A DNA stretch of 64,000 nucleotides from Strigamia acuminata (lineage: Eukaryota; Arthropoda; Chilopoda; Geophilomorpha; Linotaeniidae). Made by a program: the position numbers and the translations under genes. The notes under the pieces were generated by a model, which worked only from the letters and a program-made list of their open reading frames with translations, was not told the DNA's origin and did not search any database. The stretch spans positions 55,561,369 to 55,625,368 of the forward strand of contig OX442314.1 of the NCBI GenBank assembly GCA_949358305.1. The letters are read 5' to 3'. Below, piece by piece: positions 40,786 through 51,300 of the stretch (positions are counted from its first letter, which is position 1; each line of letters opens with the position of its first letter).

Positions 40786-41605
40786 TGTCGCGTCCTACTT
40801 GGTATAGGTTTAAATAGCGCTAACGTGTAATACTTTACCTGTGATCAATTATGTAAATACCCAAATGAATACCAAATGTATGTAAATAAACAGGTAATTT
40901 ATTCACCAGGCTTTATGCCTTTAAAATACACTCAGTAATAATTCTAGAGTCGACGTGGTCAGCGTCGAACAAAGGATTTCTCAAGATGGCGTCGTCGATT
41001 CCGCGTGGTCGGCGGAACAAAGGCGGCGTCTCGAGTTGTCGTTAATTCGTCACGGATTCGTCTTCACGGACGCGGTGGAATGCTCTTTCGAGTCTTCTAT
41101 CCGTGCCTGTTGTCTAGGGTTTGTTTAGCGTCGCAGAGGCCTCGTCTAGGAACTTTGGGGTTCCCTACAAAGCACTCGGACACTTACTTCGGCGAATAAT
41201 CGTCTGGGCGATTATTCTGGGTGATTTCACAAGGGCTATTCTCGTGCTTTCGCAGGAATAGCTCGCAAGTGACTTCGTGAGAGTTACAGTTTGCACTTTA
41301 CTCAGCGATCCTCGATCAATCCTAACTTGTAGTTGAAGTTGGCCTGACGGTGAGGTAGTTGCTGTGTTCTTGGTGTCGTTTGTGTAAGTTCTGACTTTAG
41401 GCGGGAAACACAGCCTTTTATGCAGTGGGGTGAAGGGCCGGCGATCAACCAATGGGGGCTGACCATCAGCCGCTTCCTCCCCCTCGGGGCACACACCTGC
41501 CATGGGGAGGTGGAGCCAACTCGGGGGGGAACGACTCTTCAATCACAGTGACTCAGAGGACAAGCATCCGCCCTGGGGGGACACTTATCCAACTGGGTCA
41601 CCACA
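40786..41605 (-). repeat. 5' LTR of gypsy copy 3 (820 bp)
   Basis: Visually identical to the 3' LTR. The TATA-like box is at about 41414-41423 on the minus strand. Confidence 0.95.
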
Positions 41606-41928
41606 AAGTGCCATGTGTGTGATCATTCTAGTGGTCATAGTGGCGCTTTAAAAAATCATTTATTAATACATACATGGAATAAACCATTCCAGTGTCATTT
41701 GTGTGCTTATTCTAGTGTTGAAAATGGGAATTTAAAAAGACATTTGTTAATGCATACTGGGGAAAAACCATTCAAGTGTCATTTATGTGCTTACTCTTGT
41801 GTTCAAAGTGGGGATTTAAAAGACATTTATTTGTACATACTGGGAAAAAACCATTCAAGTGTGATAAGTGTGCTTATTCCTGTACGAGAAGTGGGCAACT
41901 AAAAATACATGGCTTGAAAAAACATTGA
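41606..41928 (+). pseudogene. C2H2 zinc-finger gene A, 3' part (also frameshifted)
   Basis: Continues gene A after the gypsy insertion, beginning with the second AAGT. It encodes the rest of finger four and fingers five to seven. One base is missing in the A run near 41818-41822: the frame shifts inside finger six and the rest is read correctly only one frame over, ending with H-G-L-K-K-H at 41928, parallel to the end of gene B. So gene A carries two lesions, an insertion and a 1-nt deletion. It might still encode a shortened finger array without the element. Confidence 0.87.
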
Positions 41929-42650
41929 ACTAATCATACGAATTTAAAACTTTTGCATTTGTTTATTACCATTCATAACTCTTAAATTCACCACAGTTAA
42001 TTAATTCCTAATTTTATTTGTGTATTTCATTTTGGATGTTTAACATAACATTATTACTTTTTTTAACGGAAAAGTTTGGAAAACATAAATGTGTTGAATT
42101 GTATTTTTTTTCTAGCTTAATTTCTCAATTTTTAAAACAAACGAAACCTGTAAAACCCGAATTTCAAATTAAATGTAAAAATCTCTTTTCTGCTTTCAGA
42201 TTTTTGCGTTTATTGTATTTGACAAACGGATCATTAAAAATAACATTGCTTTTGGTATTGTTTATATTTTCTTCAACTGTGTGTCCAGCATGCCAACATC
42301 TCCAAACATTCATACAACTCCAGAACGCCATCAGGACGCCACGTAAGCAAATTGCTACGGTTTGTAACAACCACAACTTCTTCCAAAAGATCTATAAAGA
42401 TGATGGAAGAAAAAATGCTCAAGATAGATGTAGAAAGAACAGACTGCAATAACAGCAAACAATGGTGTGTTTTAGAAACAGAGTCGCACAGGGAAACCAA
42501 CATCGTGGCAGCGCTTTTGATTTCGAGATCGGATGAAGCGTAAACGGAAGTCATGTTTTTTGTCATATTTTCTCAATTTTAACCCTTGTTCCTGTTATAA
42601 GAAATGTAAACCCCTTTTTTATTACAATAAATTTTGCCTTTACCAAAAAG
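41929..42650 (+). repeat. 3' flank of ZF gene A, duplicate of 5745-6650
   Basis: Paralogous to the sequence after gene B, with indels, ending near a possible poly(A) signal (AATAAA at about 42625). Contained ORFs are not conserved in full. Confidence 0.68.
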
Positions 42651-42748
42651 CATGGTTTTTTATCATCTTAGCAGAATATCAAGGTAAGTTTAAATTCACA
42701 TCAGTTTTTCATCAAAAATTTCTTCAATTTAATTACGAGAATTCAAAA

Positions 42749-43078
42749 ATGGCATACTCGTATAATGGCAAAAACATGTATTGTGCTTCCATCTGTGGCT
42801 GCAATTTCCATCAATTTAAAAGAAATTGTCTACTCGGCAGAAATTATGTCTGCCAAATATATTCTAAACGTCTTTAAGACTGTCTGAATAGTTCTGCCAA
42901 TCACACACACCATGAGTCTAACATAGTCCTCAATACAGAACGACGAAACACTGACTTGAAAACCTCGGAAGAAAATGATATTAAATCATTGATCAAGTCA
43001 TGGCACGCTTTCAACTACACTGACGATGAAAACACCCACGAAGAAATGTTAAATTTACTGAACAAAACGGAGAAATAA
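42749..43078 (+). pseudogene. Unassigned broken reading frame
   Basis: From ATG 42749 a frame runs 110 codons to TAA 43076-43078 with one internal stop (42875-42877). The first part is Cys-rich; the second is acidic and polar (S-L-I-K-S-W-H-A-F-N), and looks protein-like. I cannot place it in a family. It may be a relic exon of the ZF unit or a transposase fragment. Confidence 0.3.
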
Positions 43079-43196
43079 GTTCTAAACGTCGATTGGGAAG
43101 ACAGCCGTCCACTAAGGCGCCTCCATCTGACTCGTGCTGTGCACGACTGTCTACGAACTTGCACACATTTATGTCAAATTAAATAAAAGCCTTTAA

Positions 43197-44590
43197 AAAA
43201 GGAAGTCATTATTGTAGTGGAGAAATTTATAGCCAAGGAAGTGGTTATGGCGGAATGTTTACAACAGCAGAAAAGACATATAATCTGCTATAAATTTCAT
43301 GATTTGAGGAAGTCATTTTTTTGTATACAGTAGTTCATACTGTCGCGTCCTACTTGGTATAGGTTTAACTAGCGCTAACGTGTAATACTTTACCTGTGAT
43401 CAATTATGCAAATACCCAAATGAATACCAAATGTATGTAAATAAACAGGTAATTTATTCACCAGGCTTTATGCCTTTAAAATACACTCAGTATACAACTA
43501 AAGTCGACTTGGTCAGAGTCGAACAAAGGATTTCTCAAGATGGCGTCGTCGGTTCCGCGTGGTCGGCGGAACAAAGGCGGCGTCTCGAGTTGTCGTAAAT
43601 TCGTCACGGATTCGTCGTCACGGACGCGGTGGAATGCTCTTTCGAGTCTTCTATCCGTGCCTGTTGTCTAGGTTTTGGTTTAGCGTCACAGAGGCCTCGT
43701 CTAGGAACTTTGGGGTTCCCTACAAAGCACTCGGACACTTACTTCGGCGAATAATCGTCTGGGCGATTATTCTAGGTGATTTCACAAGGGCTATTCTCGT
43801 GCTTTCGCAGGAATAGCTCGCAAGTGACTTCGTGAGAGTTACAGTTTGCACTTTACTCAGCGATCCTCGATCAATCCTAACTTGTAGTTGAAGTTGGCCT
43901 GACGGTGAGGTAGTTGCTGTGTTCTTGGTGTCGTTTGTGTAAGTTCTGACTTTAGGCGGGAAACACAGCCTTTTATGCAGTGGGGTGAAGGGCCGGCGAT
44001 CAACCAATGGGGGCTGACCACCAGCCGCTTCCTCCCCCTCGGGGCACACACCTGCCATGGGGAGGTGGAGCCAACTCGGGGGGGGGGGAACGACTCTTCA
44101 ATCATAGTGACTCAGAGGACAAGTATCCGCCCTGGGGGGACACTCATCCAACTGGGTCACCACAATACTTAGGAATTTTTCTTGAAAAGTATGCTTTTAA
44201 AATATCCTGATGCGATTTTCTAGTTCAATACTTTCCTGTACACTAAAACAATGTGAAACTCAACTGGAATTGGAATGCCCGCCATGACAACTCATCCTCA
44301 TGGAAAACAGGCTCTGAGAAACGAAAAATACCTCGCAGAATACTAACAAGTCCGTAAATGATTGAGCCAATGCTTGTTTATTTGATTTTGTGAATAGAAA
44401 TGAATTTTTTCAGAGGTTTCAGCGCAAACAAGACAGAGGGCCGCGCTATTTCGTCGAATCACTAATAACCCTATCGTCGCGATCGTGTCGATCTCCTCTG
44501 TAATCTCGACGAGACATAAGTATCCAGAAATTCAGCTGGTTTTAGTTCGTTGATTCCAATTCTATCCTCAGTGTACATGGCCATCGTGTT
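43197..44590 (+). repeat. Diverged second copy of the ZF-unit 5' region
   Basis: Sequence on both sides of the solo LTR resembles 27770-28335, including the shared stretch CATCGTGTCGATCTCCTCTG-like near 44480. No ZF coding exon follows, so the unit is incomplete. Confidence 0.65.
43341..44164 (-). mobile_element. Solo LTR of the gypsy family (824 bp)
   Basis: A full LTR in minus orientation with no internal region, flanked by ATAC on both sides (43337-43340, 44165-44168). This is the product of recombination between the two LTRs of a former element. A longer G run (near 44080-44088) adds length. It sits in a diverged copy of the ZF 5' region. Confidence 0.95.
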
Positions 44591-44804
44591 TCAGCGCCAT
44601 CTCTTGATGGGAATTGTTTCCCATCGTGGGCATACAGAATTCCTAACATTGGGAAGTGGAAAGCCACAGTTTTGAGCTTTCGTCTACAGTCTGTTTGTAA
44701 TATTAAGAATTTTCAAAAACTAACCAAATATTTTGAATTTCTTGTGTGTTTTTACACTTTGTCTCCAAAAGGAAAGCCAACATCACATTCTTTGCTCTAA
44801 TCGG

Positions 44805-44890
44805 AGTTGGGGCGAGAATAGCCCGGATGGACGCGTTGCGCTTGCGCAGTACGTTGAACAATGGCGGCGGCGGGGAAGTACGTTACGCTT
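44805..44890 (+). promoter_or_regulatory. GC-rich promoter-like patch with possible first exon
   Basis: In otherwise AT-rich DNA this patch has an NRF-1-like TGCGCTTGCGCA (one mismatch), AATGGCGGCGGCGG, and ATG followed by three Ala codons, then GTACGT, a usable donor. A possible acceptor (TCTCATTTAG) ends at 44949, and ATGTGTAACCGCGAAG|GTAGGG follows at about 44990-45007. No continuing coding exon is visible, so the gene is unidentified. Confidence 0.35.
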
Positions 44891-45009
44891 TTTGTTTCTG
44901 ATTTGCGACGATTATAAGCTGTTAATTTGATTGACTTTTCTCATTTAGGATTTGAAGAAACCTTTAGTGAACGATCTTAACTGACTGGCGATGTGTAACC
45001 GCGAAGGTA

Positions 45010-48000
45010 GGGAAAATACTCGCTTAAAATTAACTCGCGTCGCATATTTTGTGTTTAAGTTCGGTCCCATGTCGTGGGTTTGTGTGAAATTTTTTACCTT
45101 CAATTAATTCGAGTGCTATTGCCGCGTTGTTCGTGCGTGCCAATTCAGTGGCAATAGTCTCGGATCGGGGAGAATTCTGGAATTTTTACGGGAAATTGGA
45201 TTTTGTAATTTTTTAAATTCGGGAGGCCTTAGATGAATTTGATTGATTCAGTTTGAATATTTCGTTGTACATTTCGTTAATGCTTTTGCTATCTTGTTGC
45301 ATGTCATGAGGTACTACATTTAAACGAGCCAACTCATGGTCTTGGTCACAATTTGTTTTGATTTTTGTTTTTTTTACTATAATTGTTCACTACATGCGCC
45401 TAGTGTTTTTTCTACATGGGTGAATAATATCAACTTTTAGAATACGAAATGAGTTTTAGGATATTAAATTCTTATTTGTGAATTAATCCATAGTTGTGAG
45501 TATATTACCGTACATTTATGTGCACATTACTCTTATAAAACCATTTAGAATCAAAGGAATGAATTTGAACTCATTTCCTTGACCAAAACTAGTGAGTGTG
45601 AGTTAAAGTTTATTAACAATTCGAATTTTGTGTAAATCACATTTCCATGTAGTGGAAGAAGTATGTGTTTGCAGTGAAAAAAACTAGATCATTTTTGTGT
45701 GTACAAAAATGTAATCAATATGGTAAATACGAGTTAGAATAGGAAGTGGGAAATGACTAAAACGAACGAGTGAGTGCTACGTTTATATTTTCGTAAGTAG
45801 GGTTAAATTGTTTCGTTTGCTTTGCAATCAGAAGAAGTGTTCAACAAGAGCAAATATTGAGAGACCGGTCCAAATAGCAATAATCGATGTGCTTTTGGCG
45901 ACTAAAAAGGCTGCTTTTATCATTTTCATGACAGATGTTAATACTTACGCCTTAGACGTCTGAGCTTATGCCAGATCTCACGTTTAATTCCTACTTGTGT
46001 TGATTGATTCCTGAGTTGAAATGGTCCAGTGTGTTTTTCTCTGTCGGCTTGTGTAATCAATATTTGGAATATGATAATGAATTTTAGATAATTAAATTTT
46101 TATTCGTGAATTAATTACTACATACAGAATTTGTGTGCATTACAAACGTCAATGATTTTTTAAACTTTAGTGATAATTATACATAAAAATAATTTGAAGT
46201 TTGACATGTTTTCAGCAAGGATTAAAGTGTGTATCTACCAATTTACAAGTATTTTTTAAATTTATTAGTTTATGTTAGTGTCAAATGTAAAATACATTTC
46301 GAGAAAAAGTAATTAATTTGAATAAATTTGCTTCAGAAAAACAAGTGTGCGGAATAAGTAGATTTAAACACGAGATTACTGAATAAGCAATACAACACTG
46401 GTTTTTAATTATTTGCAACAATGATTGTGCCATTTATAAACTCCAATGTGTTTAATGTGCCATACATTTTTTTACCAACGATTTCTCGTAAATTAGTTGA
46501 GTTTTTTGTAAGTGCATTACCACAAATAGAATTTTCTGTGCATTAGGAAACATCAATAATTTTAACATCTGAATAATTTGAATGCATAATTTCAAAATTT
46601 TAAATTATTTTGTTTACATTGATGCGAAATGTTGGGTTTAATTGATGTGCATATTACTCACAAATTTATTTAGAATTGAAGGAATACATTTCAACTCGTT
46701 TACTTGACCAAAAGAAGCAAGTACGAGCTAAAGTCAGTTTAAGAATTAAAAGTACATTGTCACACACAATTTATTTGATTAGAATTATCAATATTTTTTT
46801 AATAGTAACAATAATTAGAATGCATGTTTTCAATAAGAACTGAACTGTTTCAATCATTTTTTTTAAATATCTTTGTTTATAATGGGTGAAATGTATGTGC
46901 ACATTGCTCACACAAAACCATTTATAGATGAAGAAACAATAACACTTTTTCTTGAGCAAAACACAGTATGTGCTAAAGATGGTTTAAATAGTATATTTAC
47001 TCTAGCTCACTACCAGTGTTCTGTAGTTCGCGAACGTCGCAAATACGTCGCAAATACGTAACTTTTTGCATCGGTTTTTAACATTTTGATGACGTTTTCA
47101 TCATCAAAACATTCATTTTGATCACTTTTCACAACGAAAACGGCGAAAACAGCCGTTTTCGTCATTAAAATCAATGAAAACGACTGCTTTGCTAAAAAGA
47201 AATTGGAAAAGTAAACTGCACTATTGGTTCAAGTTCGGGAAAAAAATTATAGTCAACGTGGACGTGAACTATTTTGCGATTTGGTGAATGAGATACAACA
47301 CTGCTCACTACAAGGTTGTCCACACTTGCATTGGCCGAGCCTCTTCACCTGTGTAGTGCTACAAAAAAGTCATCCAAAGCACCAGAATTGCATTGATAAA
47401 ACAACCAATAAACAATTCAATAATTATTTGCCTTCCTGACAAAACAACCAATAAACTGAACACTCATGTATTTAGAAATGAAAACAACATAAAACTGTAT
47501 CTTACAAATGAAAAAAAAAACATTTTACGATAAAATAAATATAGTTACATCATTCCAATAATTATAATAATCAAAACAATTAAATCTAAACAAAACTACT
47601 TTTCTTTGTGGTAGTACACAGTCTGTAGTTAGGAGTAATAAAGCTTGGCCAATGGGAGTGGGGACAATCTTGTAGCGAGTTAGAATATAGGTTAATCAAG
47701 TTGGCAATACAAAATGAGAGAATTTACAAAAAAGTTTATACCCATCTACATTTTTTCTAATGATCGTTTATTTAGCCGGAATTTGCATTTTTAGTAATTT
47801 TAAAAACACGAACCATTGCATCATCGCATTATTTTGTTCTCCATAGCCGTGAGAATTCACTTTGTGAATACTGGTAGTACAAGAGAGGAGATTGATGCAT
47901 TTTGTCGCCTCAGTCGACAGATTTCTAACAATGCAGGGCGACAAATCTCAGTTTGCACATACTACGTCTTAACTCTGGGGCACTCAAAAGTAAACAGAGT

Positions 48001-48305
48001 GATTGGAATTACATTCATGAGCAAAAACTGTGGACAAATGTGAAAAAATGGCCACGATATTGTCGGCGACGAAATGCTTAGTAACAATTAGAATATACAG
48101 AATTTTTGTGAAGAGTTTGCAGTGAAAGAACTACCGGTAGATCATTTTTGAGGTGTACAAGAATGCATTTAGATGCAGTTCATTTGAGTTACAAAGTGGA
48201 AAATGTAAAACTGTCTAGAAGAGTGCTTTTGTTAGAACAAATAGGTTTAAAAAGTAAAAAGAAAAGTATTTTTTTTAAATAGTAATTCTGTGGTTTACTT
48301 TGCAA
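45010..48305. other. AT-rich region with degenerate repeats, no intact gene
   Basis: No coding sequence longer than fragments. It holds three diverged copies of a unit containing GTGCACATTACTC, AAACCATTTA and TTGACCAAAA-type blocks (about 45515-45615, 46640-46730, 46890-46985), a small hairpin CGAAAACGGC/GCCGTTTTCG near 47138-47164, and a duplicated channel-gene fragment at 45828. Confidence 0.5.
45828..45929 (-). pseudogene. Duplicated DEG/ENaC last-exon fragment
   Basis: Encodes a channel C-terminus with the second membrane segment W-T-G-L-S-I-F-A-L, nearly the same as the end of the gene at 48306. The G-L-S triplet matches the DEG/ENaC selectivity filter. The upstream Cys-rich part is absent or unrecognisable. 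Flanks also align with 48115-48370, so it is a tandem duplication; it might serve as an alternative last exon, but a fossil is more likely. Confidence 0.6.
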
Positions 48306-51300
48306 TCAATTGAGATGTTGAATGAGAGCAAAAATTGAGAGACCGGTCCAAATGGAAATAATCGATCCAATTTGACACAGCAATTTGACAGTGGTAATTT
48401 TCTCTTCCTCTTTCATTATTTCTCGAATGTCGCTTTCAACTTTAAATCTATAGTAGTAGTCATCACTATGAGTGTATCTTTTTACTTCAGGTATGAATAT
48501 TGTCTCTTGACAGCGTTTCGAACAGGAACAGTGTGTGTGTGGATTCGTCTTGAATAGTGTCTCCAAATATATCTTGTGAGTGAGTTTAGCGGTTTCTTGA
48601 GTCAAGCAGAGTGGTAGATTACTTTTTTCCATAAATGGCAATCTAACAATACGACAGATTTTGGACAAGTTAATGTTTTTGCATTAAGCCTAAGCTTACC
48701 ATTTCCTCCCGAATATAACAGCATACAGCACCTACACCATTGTGTATATGAAGTGCTGTTCTAATCGAATTATTTCAAGCCTTTGGGGGAAAATGATAGT
48801 ATGCATAAGCTGATTGCAGGCTAACGTTCAAATTCTGTCTGGCTACAGAGAAACGCTATATCGCAAAACACTGGCTGCCCTTGTTAATCAAGTTTGAAAT
48901 AAAAGAATATTTTTGTCACTCCAAAGCCAAGGTGAAATGTTTAAGGGTTTACAAGTGCATAAAGATGGCAATTGTATCTCATAACTACCGGTACCGAATT
49001 TCTTGCATTCTGTGGAAACTGGCGGTTTCCAAAGTAAATCGATTTAGTTGCGCATTTAAACCACCGTGGCACGGGTGTAAACTTATCCGTGACCCACGTT
49101 AATCCTTTCCGAGTAATAAGGAGTTTTAATCCCATTTCTATTGTAATTCTAAACAAAGAATAAAAAATTCAGTTCTACTTTTGTAAATGTATCAATCACA
49201 TCGTGTCTTCCTTGTGTCCGCAACAATTTCCAACTAAATCTGACTCTATCCATCTTTTAAGATAAGTTTTGAGTATATTTCACTTTATTTAAGTTACGTG
49301 AGTAACTATACATTCTAAGATATCATCTATTGTAAAACGCATCCCGTTTTTAGAGATGATTTTTAAAGAAAAGCTAACAAATAAAGGGAATTTTTAAAAA
49401 TAGAAAATACAAAATAAATAAATAAATAAATAAATAAACTAATATTTTTTAAAATTGCCTTTGTTTTGAATCAAAGGATTACGGTAAGCCAACTAGACAA
49501 TCAGTCGGAGCCAATTGAGTATGCTTCAGTTGAATGGGCCGTGGGGGGGGGGGATAGTTGAACTGCAGACGCCAGTTATACCCATATCTCCTGTCTACAT
49601 GTCACAACCTCACAACTTTGTTTGGTGATTCTGGTTCAATTGGTGCCAATTAATTGTCCTCAAACCACCCAGACTGCTCAGCTGAAGGCACCATGCACAT
49701 TCTGTTACTTTCTTCTCTTTATGGTGAATTCAACTGACAGATGGAAACCAATGCATTGAGATTGAGAACATACATACCGGCATTTGAATGGTTGCTCCTG
49801 AAGTTTGTCCGCATAACATTTGGCTTCGCATGCTGAAACTCGCTCGTTTGTTGCACAAGGGCTTTTTGGAGTATTCACTCGAACCAACTAGAAAGAATTA
49901 ATTAATATTTCAAAGTTTCAATACCAGTGTGTTTTGTGTAAGCACACTCTACTCTATGTAGCCCAGAAATATTGTGCAGTCTATAAACCGTCTGGACAAA
50001 TGGCATATGTCCAGAGTCTGGACATATGCCATTTGTCCAGACGGTCCATCTTCGCTAAAATCAGTTTGGATGCAAGAAGCAATACAATGAATATAAACAC
50101 CAGGACAAACGCCAGATTCACAAAGGTTGAAAACCGAATTTTCCACTAAGGGATAATTTGCACGTACGTCATGTACGTGCGCATTACGTGACGAACGTGC
50201 ATATTATGTGACATATTCGCACATTACGTAATGGTACTTTTATGCAAATTTCGTTTTTCAACTCCTGTGAACCCGGCAATTAATTAATTAGTAATTAGTG
50301 TGTTTAATTATTTTTATAACTCTCTCATTATAAAATCGATACGCTATTGTTTTTATCCGGACCATTCAGTGATTTTTCTCTATACGAGACGCATTGCTGA
50401 GTCCAGAGTCCGGAACAGCGAGCTGTCTGGACTGCGAAGCAAATTTGCCATGGCTGACTATTGTTTGGGACCGGGTCCCTGCCAACTAGTCCGAACGGCG
50501 CTTGGTCTGGGCTACAGAGTACATTTTACTATAAACATTACCGATTGACGAGAAATAACGACATAAATTATATTCAAGTTGTATAGGTAGAAAATATATT
50601 TTGGGTGAAAGATTTGATTCTGCGGTAGAATGAAGCTCTGGAATAAATTAAATTAAATTAAATCAACCCAGTGTAATGGAAACTGAAAACACAAACGATC
50701 TTACTGCTCGATCCACTTGCAATTTGGGCTTGGCATAACTTTTATCATGTAGTCTCTGGAATAAATTAAATTAAATTAACCTAGTGGAATGGAAACTGAG
50801 AACACAAACGATCTCACTGCTCGACTCACTTGCTTTAATTCAGTCAAACTTGGAAGCCATAAAAACCCGTTCTTTGAAATGTATGGTTGATCAACTGTAA
50901 CAATTTAGAAGAGAGTGAAAAATACTAGTTGTGTTTTGTACACATTGTAAACCCAATTCTATTTTTAAAAGCTTTTATTTCTTGACATGACTGTCAACCT
51001 CTATGACCTATGACCTAGGGTGGAATCTCATACATAGCTGGAATCTGGAATCTGGAATCTCATGGAATCTGTTGGAATCTACATTGATTCCAATTTAACT
51101 GGCCAGGGTTTGTAAGTGGAGAACTGAGTCTAACTGAATTTGCAAGTTTTTTTTATTCTAAAATACAAAAAACAAAAGTGCACTGACAAGTGAGCGGGTT
51201 TTCATCAATTTCTCAAAGGCAATAATAGAAAAAGCGAAAGTGAATGGATGAAAAACTAAATTGTTGTTTTTATCATATTGTACGTCATCAGTTCCAATTT

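Larger units (their letters stand above)
28739..41605 (-). mobile_element. Ty3/gypsy element copy 3, complete and apparently intact
   Basis: A 12,867-bp minus-strand element with 820-bp LTRs that look identical by eye (28739-29558, 40786-41605), flanked by AAGT on both sides (28735-28738, 41606-41609). All reading frames are open: Gag 1046 residues, Pol about 1377 codons from the slip site, the 68-codon AT-hook ORF and spliced ORF3. Primer site, polypurine tract and frameshift signal are present. It has everything expected of an autonomous, recently active element. Its length and third ORF are unusual for Ty3/gypsy. Confidence 0.96.

Noticed and set aside
44080-44089. Long G run in the solo LTR as a possible G-quadruplex control site
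   Set aside because: It is a single homopolymer tract that varies among LTR copies; simple slippage explains it.
46873-47061. Small ORFs in the 44-54 kb AT-rich region (also 47224-47439, 47816-48043, 50300-50548)
   Set aside because: Short, low complexity or overlapping repeats, with no family resemblance or splice support.
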